Assembly (NCBI GenBank): GCA_964545045.1
Contig: CAZJEN010000008.1
Span: forward strand, 1-64,000
Origin: SIG307 sp964545045
Lineage (GTDB): Bacteria > Bacillota > Clostridia > Lachnospirales > Lachnospiraceae
DNA: 64,000 nt
Reading direction: 5' to 3'
Shown: in pieces, positions 1 through 8,985 of the stretch
Layout of the letters: the number at the start of each line of letters is the position of its first letter
How positions within the stretch are numbered: the first letter of the stretch is position 1
Notes under the pieces: generated by a model
Told to the model about the DNA's origin: nothing
Databases searched by the model: none
What the model saw: the letters and a program-made list of their open reading frames with translations, nothing else
Program-made: the position numbers and the translations under genes

Positions 1-3
1 TTC

Positions 4-26
4 AAACCCGCATAAACACTGGGTTT
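4..26 (-). terminator. Possible terminator hairpin at the end of lysS
   Basis: On the minus strand a short stem (AAACCC pairing with GGGTTT) overlaps the lysS stop codon and runs to the window edge. The U-tract that would confirm a rho-independent terminator is not visible before the sequence ends, so this is only a candidate. Confidence 0.3.
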
Positions 27-1533
27 ATTTATCCAAGCTCTTCATTGTCGGGAACAACAACACATCCCTAATCGCCGGGCTATTGGTAAGTAACATCACC
101 AAACGGTCGATACCGTAACCGATACCACCGGTCGGCGGCATACCGATTTCAAGGGCATTCATGAAGTCCTCGTCGGTGGTGTTTGCTTCCTCGTCGCCTG
201 CGGCGAGAGCTGCTTCCTGTGCCTTGAAACGCTCTCTCTGGTCAATCGGGTCGTTGAGCTCGGAGTATGCGTTACACATCTCCCAGGTGTTGATGAACAA
301 CTCGAAACGCTCTACGTAATCCGGCTTGTCCGGCTTTCTCTTAGTAAGCGGAGAAACCTCTACCGGATGATCCATAATGAAGGTCGGCTGAATCAAATGC
401 TCTTCTACGAACTCCTCGAAGAAGAGGTTTAAGATATCGCCCTTCTCGTGACGTGCCTCGTAGTGTACGTCCTTCTCGTCCGCGATTTTCTTTGCCTCTG
501 CGGTATCCTTCACCTGGTCGAAGTCCACACCGGTGTACTTCTTCACCGCATCGATCATGGTCATGCGCTCAAACGGCTTACCAAGGTCGATGGTGTGCTC
601 ACCGTAGGTAATGGTGGTGGTGCCGCAAACCTCCTCCGCAAGGTAACGGAACAGATTCTCGGTCAAATCCATCATGCCGTAGTAGTCGGTGTACGCCTGG
701 TACAGCTCCATAAGGGTGAACTCCGGGTTGTGTCTGGTATCCAGACCCTCGTTACGGAATACACGGCCGATTTCGTATACTCTTTCCAAGCCGCCTACGA
801 TTAATCTCTTTAAGTAAAGCTCCAAGGAAATACGAAGCTTTACATCCTCATCCAGTGCATTGTAGTGGGTCTCAAACGGTCTTGCGGATGCGCCGCCTGC
901 GTTTGCCACCAACATCGGAGTCTCTACTTCCATAAAGCCCTGTCCGTCCAGATAGTGACGAATGGAGCTGATAATCTTGGAACGCTTTACAAAGGTCTCC
1001 TTTACGTCTGCGTTCATGATAAGGTCCGTATATCTCTGACGATAACGGATATCCGTATTGGTCAGACCGTGGTACTTCTCCGGAAGCACCTGTAAGCTCT
1101 TGCTGAGCAGGGTTACCTTCATGGCATGTACGGAGGTCTCTCCGGTCTTTGTCTTAAATACTTCACCTTCGATACCTACGATATCGCCTACGTCAAACTT
1201 CTTGAAATCCGCATACGGCTCTTCACCGATGCTGTCTCTTGCTACGTAAGACTGAATATTGCCCTTTAAATCCTGCACATTACAGAAAGAAGCCTTACCC
1301 ATAACACGCTTGGACATTACACGCCCTGCGATGCGTACGGTCTTGCCTTCCATCTCTTCGAAATTGTCCTTAATCTCGGTGCTGTGATGGGTTACGTCAT
1401 ACTTTGTAATCTGGAACGGGTCCTTCCCGTCTGCCTGCAACTGTGCAAGCTTTTCTCTGCGGACACGCAAAAGCTCGTTCAAATCCTGCTGCGGTGCCGC
1501 CTGTGCAGCCTTCTGCATATTTTCTTCTGCCAC
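25..1533 (-). CDS. lysS: Lysyl-tRNA synthetase, class II
   Basis: Charges tRNA-Lys with lysine in the cytoplasm. The 502-residue protein has the usual bacterial LysRS plan: an N-terminal OB-fold anticodon-binding domain (about residues 60-160) and a class II catalytic core. Motif 2 is seen around FRNEGLDTRHNPEFT and motif 3 near the C-terminus as GIGYGIDRLVML. The start is a GTG at 1533, preceded by GGAGGGAAG at good spacing; the next in-frame ATG five codons on is less well placed. It follows greA by about 90 bp on the same strand, the greA-lysS order common in Clostridia, so co-transcription is likely. Length and motifs are normal for the family. Confidence 0.98.
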   Translation of the reverse strand: MAEENMQKAAQAAPQQDLNELLRVRREKLAQLQADGKDPFQITKYDVTHHSTEIKDNFEEMEGKTVRIAGRVMSKRVMGKASFCNVQDLKGNIQSYVARDSIGEEPYADFKKFDVGDIVGIEGEVFKTKTGETSVHAMKVTLLSKSLQVLPEKYHGLTNTDIRYRQRYTDLIMNADVKETFVKRSKIISSIRHYLDGQGFMEVETPMLVANAGGASARPFETHYNALDEDVKLRISLELYLKRLIVGGLERVYEIGRVFRNEGLDTRHNPEFTLMELYQAYTDYYGMMDLTENLFRYLAEEVCGTTTITYGEHTIDLGKPFERMTMIDAVKKYTGVDFDQVKDTAEAKKIADEKDVHYEARHEKGDILNLFFEEFVEEHLIQPTFIMDHPVEVSPLTKRKPDKPDYVERFELFINTWEMCNAYSELNDPIDQRERFKAQEAALAAGDEEANTTDEDFMNALEIGMPPTGGIGYGIDRLVMLLTNSPAIRDVLLFPTMKSLDK

Positions 1534-1622
1534 TGGTCTTCCCTCCGAAACTTCTTTTTATCAAACAAAACCGGCACCGTAGGTCTACCTCCTGGTGAAA
1601 CCACGTACCGGTTGTTCCTGCA
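1534..1622 (-). other. greA-lysS intergenic leader with imperfect hairpins
   Basis: This 89-bp spacer contains an ACCGGTAC / GTGCCGGT imperfect stem followed by TTTTGTTT, and a smaller TGGT..ACCA stem inside it. It could attenuate transcription between greA and lysS. I see no T-box antiterminator sequence (no AGGGTGGNACCGCG), so regulation by uncharged tRNA is not supported. Confidence 0.3.
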
Positions 1623-2108
1623 TTAGTTAGACTTCTGAATCTCTAAAATCTTGTACTCAATCGTACCGGCCTGGGTCTCAACCTCAACCACATCGCCTAC
1701 CTTATGACGAAGTAATGCTTTTCCTACCGGAGACTCGTTGGAAATCTTGCCCTGAAGGCTACTTGCCTCGGTAGAACCTACGATACGGAACTCAAGCTCC
1801 TCGTCAAACTCCATATCCAGAATCTTTACCTTACAACCGATATTGATGGTGTCAACGTCTACTTCATCCTCGTCAACAACCTCAGCATTTTTCAAAATCT
1901 TCTCAAGTTCTTCGATACGTGCTTCGATTTCGCGCTGTTCGTCTTTTGCTGCGTCGTACTCAGCGTTCTCGGACAAGTCGCCCTGCTCTCTTGCTTCCTT
2001 AATCTTATCCGCAACCTCTTTACGACGAACTACCTTTAAATCTTCAAGCTCCTCTTCCAGCTTCTTCAAACCTTCATAAGTCAGTATGTTTTTCTTTTCT
2101 GCCGCCAT
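1623..2108 (-). CDS. greA: Transcription elongation factor GreA
   Basis: Rescues backtracked RNA polymerase by stimulating cleavage of the nascent transcript from within the secondary channel. The 161-residue protein has the N-terminal antiparallel coiled coil with the conserved LSENAEYDAAKDEQ tip region, which carries the acidic residues that act at the polymerase active site, and a C-terminal FKBP-like domain. An in-frame ATG eight codons upstream exists, but the AAAGGAGGA site lies directly before the ATG at 2108, giving the expected MAAEKKN start. It is first in a probable greA-lysS operon. Confidence 0.97.
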   Translation of the reverse strand: MAAEKKNILTYEGLKKLEEELEDLKVVRRKEVADKIKEAREQGDLSENAEYDAAKDEQREIEARIEELEKILKNAEVVDEDEVDVDTINIGCKVKILDMEFDEELEFRIVGSTEASSLQGKISNESPVGKALLRHKVGDVVEVETQAGTIEYKILEIQKSN

Positions 2109-2219
2109 GGTGCAAAATCCTCCTTTATCCATACTTCTCCAGTATTCCTAAGATTATAGCGTATCTTCCGATATTTGTCAATGATTTTCTGGAAGCGCAT
2201 CCCCTTTCCTTCTTGTTAC

Positions 2220-2355
2220 GCCGGGAGGCACGGAACTTTCCCCGAAAACCCGCTCTCGCTCATGCACAAACGTAGCAGTACTAGGCTCGACAATACCTCG
2301 CCAAGTGCTGACGTTTGCTTATGGTTTTCTACAGGAAAGTTCCGTGCCTCCCGGC
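2220..2355. repeat. Long imperfect palindrome (136 bp) with 22-bp perfect ends
   Basis: Positions 2220-2241 and 2334-2355 are perfect 22-bp inverted repeats that begin GCCGGGAGGCACGG. The 92 bp between them continue to pair imperfectly; for example AAACGT recurs inverted on the inner flanks. The element occupies most of the gap between the greA upstream region and the 3' end of the DMT permease gene. The short reading frames inside it are by-products of the palindrome. It resembles the larger palindromes near 26.9-27.5 kb and 63.4 kb in architecture, not in sequence. The rest of 2133-2502 shows no gene. Confidence 0.75.
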
Positions 2356-2502
2356 TTAGTCCAAGCATAGTAAGGATGCGCTGAGTTAAACAATCTATCG
2401 CTTGCAATTTCCCGCTTTTGGTGGTATTATCTTATTAGAATCCGTGTCGAGGTTGTGTAACGGCAATTGTAGCCTATTGACATTCAGCCCACATTGGATT
2501 CT

Positions 2503-3375
2503 TTATTCATGTCTTACAACATCTTCCCTCTGATTTACCTTCCATTTCCATATAGCCGTGCCTATAATAATCGTGTATCCCACAAAGCTCCATACATCCG
2601 GCAAGTCCCGGAAGAAGATGAAGCTTAAGATTGCGGCAAAGATGACCTGGGTATAGTCAAAGACAGAGATTTCTTTTGCCGGGGCATGGAAATAAGCGGC
2701 GGTGATGGAGAACTGGCCGCCGGCTGCGGAGGCTCCCGCCAAAAGCAGGCAGATTAGCTGCTTCGTGGTCATAGGTTCATAAGTGAGGAGCATGCCCGGA
2801 ATGACCGATACACAGGAGAATACCGCAAAGCAAAAGACGATAACGTCGCCCTTCATACCGTTTTTGCTCATTTTTCGGACACAGGTATAGGCAAGACCGG
2901 CGCCTAAACCACCCAGCACACCGAACAATGCCGGAATACATTCCATCCGGAAGGACGGCTTTACTACAAAGAGTGCTCCTGCAAACGCAAGAATTACCGC
3001 AATGACTTCCTTTCTGTTCGGCCGCTCTTTTAATACGAAGATAGAGAGTATAATACAAAAGAACGGCGACAGCTTGTTTAGCATGGACGCATCCGCAATA
3101 TTCATCTGTCCAATGGCATAAAAGTTACAAAGAATGCCTACCGTACCTCCGATACAGCGCATCGTCAAAAGTCCCAGGTTTCCCTTCGGGATCGCAATTC
3201 GTTCCTTCTTTTTTATTAACATTCCCACCGCAATAAAACCCGCCACCAGATTCCGGAAAAAGCATTTCTGCCACACCGGCAAATCCCCCGCCGTCTTTAC
3301 AAATAAATTCATAGATGCAAAGAAAAACGCCGCAAACAAAATGTAGCGGATTCCCTTCATTTTTTGTCTATTCAT
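2503..3375 (-). CDS. DMT-superfamily (EamA) membrane transporter
   Basis: An integral membrane protein with ten predicted hydrophobic segments arranged as two EamA repeats, the fold of the drug/metabolite transporter superfamily. Substrate cannot be told from sequence. The frame is open further upstream to 3636, but that extension is hydrophilic, basic and not family-like. The ATG at 3375 has AAGAAGG eight bases upstream and gives a 290-residue protein beginning MNRQKMKGIRYILFAA, with the first membrane helix at residues 6-25, which fits EamA proteins of about 290-300 residues. It is transcribed alone, away from nifJ. Confidence 0.88.
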   Translation of the reverse strand: MNRQKMKGIRYILFAAFFFASMNLFVKTAGDLPVWQKCFFRNLVAGFIAVGMLIKKKERIAIPKGNLGLLTMRCIGGTVGILCNFYAIGQMNIADASMLNKLSPFFCIILSIFVLKERPNRKEVIAVILAFAGALFVVKPSFRMECIPALFGVLGGLGAGLAYTCVRKMSKNGMKGDVIVFCFAVFSCVSVIPGMLLTYEPMTTKQLICLLLAGASAAGGQFSITAAYFHAPAKEISVFDYTQVIFAAILSFIFFRDLPDVWSFVGYTIIIGTAIWKWKVNQREDVVRHE

Positions 3376-3636
3376 AGGTAATACCTTCTTTCCCTTTTCA
3401 CGATTCCAACCAAGAACACTTCGTTCAAAAGCCCTCCACATGCGTTGTAAGCGCACCATACACACTGTACACCTTTTTCCGTTTTGTTTCAAGCCCGACT
3501 TCTCAATTTCCGGTTCTTTGCACCGAATACCTATACTCCTTCCAAAAATGGACAACTCTACCATGAAACGCTTCCATAAATTGATATTTTTCGTGAAAAA
3601 CCGACAAAGTTTTTGCCTTTTTTGGACAAGAAACAC

Positions 3637-3665
3637 TTTACACTGACCGATTTTCGTGGTATCCT
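3637..3665 (+). promoter_or_regulatory. Candidate promoter and structured leader of nifJ
   Basis: TTTACA (3637-3642), a 17-bp spacer and TATCCT (3660-3665) give a reasonable sigma-A match. The leader downstream holds two small palindromes, AATCC-GTGCC-GGATT at 3727-3741 and TTCCGCGCGGAA at 3747-3758, before the AAAGGAGGA ribosome binding site. The rest of the 3376-3778 gap shows no gene. Confidence 0.45.
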
Positions 3666-3778
3666 AGATATTAGGTATTTTTATATATTTCTTTATAGAA
3701 AATTATAGAAAAAATACAAGCATTACAATCCGTGCCGGATTAGATTTCCGCGCGGAATATAAAAGGAGGATATGTTAC

Positions 3779-6700
3779 ATGGCAAGAAAAATGAAAACCA
3801 TGGATGGTAACACCGCTGCGGCTCACGTGTCTTACGCGTTCACCGATGTGGCTGCTATCTATCCGATTACCCCTTCCTCCCCGATGGCAGACTACACCGA
3901 TATGTGGGCTACCCAGGGCAGAAAGAACATCTTCGGTCACGAGGTTATGTTGTCCGAAATGCAGTCCGAAGCAGGTGCTGCTGGTGCCGTTCACGGTTCC
4001 TTACAGGCTGGTGCTTTAACCACTACCTACACCGCTTCCCAGGGTTTACTTTTGATGATTCCGAATATGTATAAGATTGCCGGTGAGCTTCTTCCGGGCG
4101 TAATTCACGTTACCGCTCGTGCTCTTGCAAGCCACGCACTTTCCATCTTCGGTGACCACTCCGACGTTTATGCATGTCGTCAGACCGGTTTTGCTATGCT
4201 TTGTGCAAGCAACGTTCAGGAAGTTATGGACCTCGGCGCAGTTGCTCACTTAACCGCAATTGAGAGCCGCGTTCCGTTCTTACACTTCTTCGACGGTTTC
4301 CGTACTTCCCACGAGATCCAGAAGATCGAGATCTGGGATTACGATGACTTAAAGGATATGTGCAACATGGAGGCTGTTGAGGCTTTCCGTAATCGCGCTT
4401 TGAATCCGGAGCATCCGATTCAGCGTGGTACCGCTCAGAACCCGGATGTATTCTTCCAGGCAAGAGAGGCATGTAACCCGTACTATGACGCTGTTCCGGA
4501 AATCGCTCAGCAGTACATGGACAAGGTTAACGCTAAGATCGGTACCGATTACAAGTTGTTCAACTACCACGGTGCTGCAGACGCTGAGTCTGTTATCGTA
4601 TGTATGGGTTCCGCTTGTGACACCATCGACGAGACCGTTGATTTCTTAACCGCTCGCGGTGAGAAGGTTGGTGTTGTAAAGGTTCGTCTTTACAGACCGT
4701 TCTCCGCTAAGCACTTAATCGATGCTATTCCGGATACTGTTAAGCGCATCAGCGTTCTTGACAGAACCAAGGAGCCGGGTGCTCTCGGCGAGCCGCTCTA
4801 CCTCGACGTAGTTGCAGCATTAAAGGGTTCCAAGTTCAATGATGTTCCGGTATTCTGCGGTCGTTACGGTTTAGGTTCCAAGGACACCACCCCGGCTCAG
4901 ATTATTTCCGTATTCAAGAACACCGAGAAGGCTAAGTTCACCATCGGTATCGTAGATGATGTAACCAACCTTTCTCTTGAAATTACCGAAAATCCGGTTA
5001 CCGCTCCGGCAGGCACCACTGCTTGTAAGTTCTGGGGTCTCGGCGCAGACGGTACCGTAGGTGCAAATAAGAACTCCATCAAGATCATCGGTGACCACAC
5101 CGACAAGTTTGCTCAGGCATACTTCGATTACGACTCCAAGAAGTCCGGTGGTGTTACGATTTCCCACTTACGTTTCGGTGACAAGAAGATTCAGTCCACC
5201 TACCTGATCAACCAGGCAAACTTCGTAGCATGTCATACTCCGGCTTATGTTCGTAAGTACAACATGGTACAGGATTTGGTTGACGGCGGTACCTTCCTTC
5301 TCAACTGTTCCTGGAACATGGCTGAGTTAGAAGAAAAGCTTCCGGGTCAGGTAAAGAGATATATCGCTGAGCATAACATTAAGTTCTACACCATCGATGG
5401 TATCAGCATCGGTAAGGAAGTAGGTCTCGGCGGACGTATCAATACCATTTTACAGGCTGCATTCTTCAAGCTTGCTAACATCATTCCGATTGAGGATGCT
5501 GTAAAGTATATGAAGGACGCTGCTACCGCTTCTTATTCCAAGAAGGGTGATGATGTTGTTAAGATGAACCATGATGCTATCGACCGTGGTGTTGAAGGTA
5601 TCGTTGAGATTCAGGTTCCGGCTTCCTGGAAGGATGCAAAGGATGAGGACCTCACCGAGAAGGCTACCTGCGGCGGTGCAGACGTTCTTAAGTATGTAAA
5701 CTCTGTTCAGTCCAAGATTAACGCTCAGGACGGTAACAGCCTGCCGGTATCTGCATTCGTAGATTACGCAGACGGTTCCACCCCGACCGGTTCCGCAGCT
5801 TACGAGAAGCGCGGCGTTGCAATCGATGTTCCGGTTTGGAATCCGGAGAGCTGTTTACAGTGTAACCTTTGTTCCTATGTATGTCCGCACGCTGTTATCC
5901 GTCCGGTAGTTATGGACGCTGACGCTGCTGCAAAGGCTCCGGCAGGTGCAGCTATGGCTGACATGAAGGGTATGGAAGGCAAGAAGTTTGCTATGTCCAT
6001 CTCCGTACTTGACTGTACCGGATGTGGCTCCTGTGTAAATGTTTGTCCGGAGGTTAAGGGCAACAAGGCACTTTCCATGGCAAACCTCGAGACTCAGTAT
6101 GAGGCTCAGAAGATGTTTGATTACGGCACCACTTTAGAGACCCCGGCAGAGGTTCTTGAGAAGTTCAAGGTAACCACTCCGAAGGGATCCCAGTTCAAGC
6201 AGCCGCTCCTTGAGTTCTCCGGCGCTTGTGCAGGTTGTGGTGAGACCCCGTACGCTAAGTTAATTACCCAGTTGTTCGGTGATAGAATGTATATCGCCAA
6301 CGCAACCGGTTGTTCCTCTATTTGGGGCGGTTCTTCCCCGTCCTGTCCGTACACTGTAAATAAGGAAGGCAAGGGTCCGGCTTGGGCTAACTCCTTATTC
6401 GAGGATAACGCAGAGTACGGTTTCGGTATGCAGCTTGCACAGAAGGCTCTCAGAAAGCGCGTTGTAGCAGCAGCTGAGAACTTACTTGCAGTAGCAGAGA
6501 AGGACGATGTTAAGGCAGCTCTTCAGGGTTACCTTGATACCATCAACTCCTCTACCGAGAACGGTCCGGCTACCAGAAAGATGATCGCAGCTTTAGAGGC
6601 TTGTGATTGTGATAACGCTGACCGCAAGTATATCCTTGCTAACAAGGATTTCGCTGCTAAGAAGTCCCAGTGGATCTTCGGTGGTGACGGTTGGGCATAC

Positions 6701-7306
6701 GACATCGGTTTCGGCGGCGTTGACCACGTTCTCGCAGCTAACCAGGATGTAAACATCTTCGTATTCGATACCGAGGTTTACTCCAATACCGGTGGTCAGT
6801 CCTCCAAGGCTACTCCGACCGGTGCTATTGCACAGTTCGCAGCAGCTGGTAAGGACGTTAAGAAGAAAGACCTCGCAGCAATCGCAATGAGCTACGGTTA
6901 CGTATACGTTGCACAAATCGCTCAGGGTGCTGATTACAACCAGTGTGTAAAGGCAATCGCAGAGGCTGAGGCATATCCGGGTCCGTCTCTCATCATCGCT
7001 TACGCTCCGTGTATCAACCACGGTATCAAGGGCGGTATGAAGAACGCACAGACCGAGGAGAAGAACGCAGTAGCAGCAGGTTACTGGCACCTCTTCCGCT
7101 TCGATCCGCGTCTTGCAGAGGAAGGCAAGAATCCGTTCCAGCTTGACTCCAAGGCACCGACCGCTGATTACAAGGCATTCATTGAGAGCGAAGTACGTTA
7201 CAACAGACTTTCCAGAACCAATCCGGAGAGAGCAGAAGCCCTCTTCACCAAGGCTGCAAAGGATGCTGCTGACAAGTACGCTAAGCTTGCAAAGATGGCT
7301 GAATGA
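3779..7306 (+). CDS. nifJ: Pyruvate:ferredoxin (flavodoxin) oxidoreductase
   Basis: Oxidatively decarboxylates pyruvate to acetyl-CoA and CO2 while reducing ferredoxin or flavodoxin, a central step of anaerobic fermentation. The 1175-residue chain is the full homodimeric type. Domains in order: pyrimidine-binding domain from residue 1 (YAFTDVAAIYPITPSSPM), transketolase C-like domain, gamma domain, a 2x[4Fe-4S] ferredoxin domain (CLQCNLCSYVCP near 692 and CTGCGSCVNVCP near 745), a proximal cluster motif CAGCGETPY near 817, and the TPP-binding GDGWAYDIGFGG near 968. AAAGGAGGA precedes the ATG. Codon choice is narrow (GCT, CTT, AAG, GGT), as in the other probably abundant proteins here. A strong terminator follows. 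Confidence 0.98.
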   Translation: MARKMKTMDGNTAAAHVSYAFTDVAAIYPITPSSPMADYTDMWATQGRKNIFGHEVMLSEMQSEAGAAGAVHGSLQAGALTTTYTASQGLLLMIPNMYKIAGELLPGVIHVTARALASHALSIFGDHSDVYACRQTGFAMLCASNVQEVMDLGAVAHLTAIESRVPFLHFFDGFRTSHEIQKIEIWDYDDLKDMCNMEAVEAFRNRALNPEHPIQRGTAQNPDVFFQAREACNPYYDAVPEIAQQYMDKVNAKIGTDYKLFNYHGAADAESVIVCMGSACDTIDETVDFLTARGEKVGVVKVRLYRPFSAKHLIDAIPDTVKRISVLDRTKEPGALGEPLYLDVVAALKGSKFNDVPVFCGRYGLGSKDTTPAQIISVFKNTEKAKFTIGIVDDVTNLSLEITENPVTAPAGTTACKFWGLGADGTVGANKNSIKIIGDHTDKFAQAYFDYDSKKSGGVTISHLRFGDKKIQSTYLINQANFVACHTPAYVRKYNMVQDLVDGGTFLLNCSWNMAELEEKLPGQVKRYIAEHNIKFYTIDGISIGKEVGLGGRINTILQAAFFKLANIIPIEDAVKYMKDAATASYSKKGDDVVKMNHDAIDRGVEGIVEIQVPASWKDAKDEDLTEKATCGGADVLKYVNSVQSKINAQDGNSLPVSAFVDYADGSTPTGSAAYEKRGVAIDVPVWNPESCLQCNLCSYVCPHAVIRPVVMDADAAAKAPAGAAMADMKGMEGKKFAMSISVLDCTGCGSCVNVCPEVKGNKALSMANLETQYEAQKMFDYGTTLETPAEVLEKFKVTTPKGSQFKQPLLEFSGACAGCGETPYAKLITQLFGDRMYIANATGCSSIWGGSSPSCPYTVNKEGKGPAWANSLFEDNAEYGFGMQLAQKALRKRVVAAAENLLAVAEKDDVKAALQGYLDTINSSTENGPATRKMIAALEACDCDNADRKYILANKDFAAKKSQWIFGGDGWAYDIGFGGVDHVLAANQDVNIFVFDTEVYSNTGGQSSKATPTGAIAQFAAAGKDVKKKDLAAIAMSYGYVYVAQIAQGADYNQCVKAIAEAEAYPGPSLIIAYAPCINHGIKGGMKNAQTEEKNAVAAGYWHLFRFDPRLAEEGKNPFQLDSKAPTADYKAFIESEVRYNRLSRTNPERAEALFTKAAKDAADKYAKLAKMAE

Positions 7307-7310
7307 TCGC

Positions 7311-7533
7311 GAAGACCTTAGTAAAGTAAGATAGAGAAATCCCCGGTGAGAACTTGTTCTCAACCGGGGATTTTTATATCTTACGCACGCGGTACGCGTG
7401 TTGTCGAAATCGCAGATTTCGACAACTAAGGTCTTCAACTTGCCTTTTTTATCTTGCGCCACGCGGCACGCGTGTTGACGGGTGCGTAGCAACCGACAGC
7501 TAAGGTCTTCGACTTCACTCAAAGCTCCCTTGC
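7311..7533. repeat. Nested inverted and tandem repeats downstream of nifJ
   Basis: GAAGACCTTAG at 7311-7321, just after the nifJ stop, is repeated in inverted form at 7426-7436 and again at 7500-7510. A unit of about 74 bp is imperfectly duplicated: CACGCGGYACGCGTGTTG occurs at 7386-7403 and 7460-7477, each followed by an inverted CTAAGGTCTTC copy. A short TCGAAATC/GATTTCGA hairpin sits inside the first unit. The remaining sequence to 7668 is rich in small palindromes and I see no gene in it. Confidence 0.65.
7337..7375 (+). terminator. Rho-independent terminator of nifJ
   Basis: AAATCCCCGGT and ACCGGGGATTT form a GC-rich stem with a small inner GAGAAC/GTTCTC stem, followed by a T-rich run. 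The stem is extended by GTAAGATA / TATCTTAC on its outer flanks. Confidence 0.9.
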
Positions 7534-7668
7534 CTGCACGCGGTGTTTCACACCTTACCACGCACCTCGCGACATATGTCGCTCGGTCGTGGGCGCGTTC
7601 GCAGTTCGCCGTCTTATGCAAGCAAGCTTGCAACATCGGCTCAATGCTCACTTTGCCTGCACGCAGAA

Positions 7669-7699
7669 AAGGCTGCCGCACCAGCGACAGCCCTTTTTA
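7669..7699 (-). terminator. Terminator after yccF
   Basis: On the minus strand AAAGGGCTGTCGC and GCGGCAGCCTTTT form a stem ending in a short T-run, immediately after the YccF stop codon. Confidence 0.6.
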
Positions 7700-7704
7700 A
7701 CTCC

Positions 7705-8061
7705 TTAATTCACCTTTGCTCCGAACGGCGTTATCGCCAGCGTTGCCAGCTTAAAGCATTGCTTTCCGAACGGGATTCCGATAATGGTAATGTAACAAAT
7801 CACACCACCGATCACATACCCCAGCGCAAGCTCCAATCCTCCGAAAATAATCCAGATGATATTCGCAATCGGATGCGCTCCGAAGTTCGCATTCACGTTC
7901 TTTTTAAACGGCCAAAGTGCCAGTCCCGCAAGCTTAAATGCTTGTAATCCAAACGGGATTCCGATAATAGTGATGCACCATAAAAGTCCCAGTCCGAACC
8001 ATGCCACCGCTGACCATAAGCCAAAAAACAACATCCATAAAATGTTACCGATTGTTCGCAT
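7705..8061 (-). CDS. YccF-domain inner membrane protein
   Basis: A 118-residue membrane protein of unknown function made of two YccF (DUF307-type) repeats. Each repeat has a tryptophan-rich helix and the signature IIGIPFG (about residues 31-37 and 93-99), followed by QAFKLA / QCFKLA and a second hydrophobic stretch. The ATG at 8061 is preceded by AAGGGGGAAG; an upstream in-frame ATG would add twelve polar residues with no ribosome binding site. It lies 37 bp downstream of the methyl-accepting protein gene on the same strand, so the two may be co-transcribed. Confidence 0.85.
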   Translation of the reverse strand: MRTIGNILWMLFFGLWSAVAWFGLGLLWCITIIGIPFGLQAFKLAGLALWPFKKNVNANFGAHPIANIIWIIFGGLELALGYVIGGVICYITIIGIPFGKQCFKLATLAITPFGAKVN

Positions 8062-8098
8062 CGTATCTTCCCCCTTATCCGATGTATAACTCCCCATA

Positions 8099-8929
8099 TT
8101 ACAACTGCATAATATAATTCTCGATTACCTTCACATCGCCGTTCAGACTCTCAATGGTAGCCGCAATCTCCTGCAGAGAAGCCGCCTGCTGGGTAAACGC
8201 ATCCGTAGCCTCTTTGGTCTTTTCACTCATACCGTTAACCTGATTCTCGATACCGGAAAGCATCGTTCCGATGGACTGTGAATACTCCGTGGTATTGTCG
8301 GACAAGCGTTCAATCTCCCTTGCAACTACAGAGAAGCCCTTTCCTGCCGCACCGGCTCTGGCTGCCTCAATAGAAGCATTTAAGCCCAGAATCTTAGTAG
8401 AATTACTAATCTTATTAATCGCTCCGAGAATCTCGTTCATGCGCTTCATCTCGGAAAGTAAATTATCCATCAAACCGTACACCTGCTGATTGCTTGCGGA
8501 AGCCACCTGTACATCTTCCGTAATCTCATTTACAGCACAAACTACCTGCTCAACCTCCTGCGACAGACTGGCAATTGCATCCTTTACACTGCGAATCTTC
8601 TCTACACTCTTCGCAATCATAAGACAGCCTACCACTTTACCGTCCTCGCGAATCGGAATCGCATAAGACATAAACGGAACACCGTACACTCTCGCCGGCA
8701 CCTCACGCACTCTGCGCTCGCCGCTCTCCATTACCATAAGCGGAGTTGCCTCCGGCGGAAACGGAGCCCCCAATTCACACTGAACCGGAATCTCCGCACA
8801 CGGCTGATTATAAATAAAGCCCACGGTGTTTGTAACCGCCACCGACACCGGCTCATCAATAAACAACGGAATATAAGGCGCCACCGCCACTACTGACTTT
8901 AAAACTTCCTTTTCATTTGAAATATCCAT
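8099..8929 (-). CDS. Soluble methyl-accepting chemotaxis-type protein
   Basis: A 276-residue protein without membrane segments. The C-terminal part carries the conserved receptor hairpin tip (ISNSTKILGLNASIEAARAG, about residues 185-205), so it belongs to the MCP signalling family. It is short, and lacks HAMP and most of the long methylation helices. The N-terminal 130 residues look like a small PAS/GAF/PocR-like sensor region (PFMSYAIPIREDGKVVGCL), which I cannot name with certainty. The start at 8929 has GGAGGAGACGACA upstream. The protein may be a cytoplasmic sensor feeding an array or a non-chemotaxis signalling protein. Confidence 0.8.
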   Translation of the reverse strand: MDISNEKEVLKSVVAVAPYIPLFIDEPVSVAVTNTVGFIYNQPCAEIPVQCELGAPFPPEATPLMVMESGERRVREVPARVYGVPFMSYAIPIREDGKVVGCLMIAKSVEKIRSVKDAIASLSQEVEQVVCAVNEITEDVQVASASNQQVYGLMDNLLSEMKRMNEILGAINKISNSTKILGLNASIEAARAGAAGKGFSVVAREIERLSDNTTEYSQSIGTMLSGIENQVNGMSEKTKEATDAFTQQAASLQEIAATIESLNGDVKVIENYIMQL

Positions 8930-8985
8930 TGTCGTCTCCTCCAATCCTTCAAAAAACAAGCCTGCGTCGCAACTTATCTCTTATC

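Noticed and set aside
1534..1622. T-box riboswitch before lysS (and likewise before asnA)
   Set aside because: No T-box antiterminator consensus, specifier loop or terminator pair could be found in either upstream region.
2216..2407. Short opposed reading frames between greA and the DMT permease
   Set aside because: They are mirror images produced by the 136-bp palindrome and have no ribosome binding site.
6593..7681. 362-codon minus-strand frame opposite nifJ
   Set aside because: It is a by-product of nifJ codon bias; no ribosome site, no recognisable domain, and nifJ is unmistakable.
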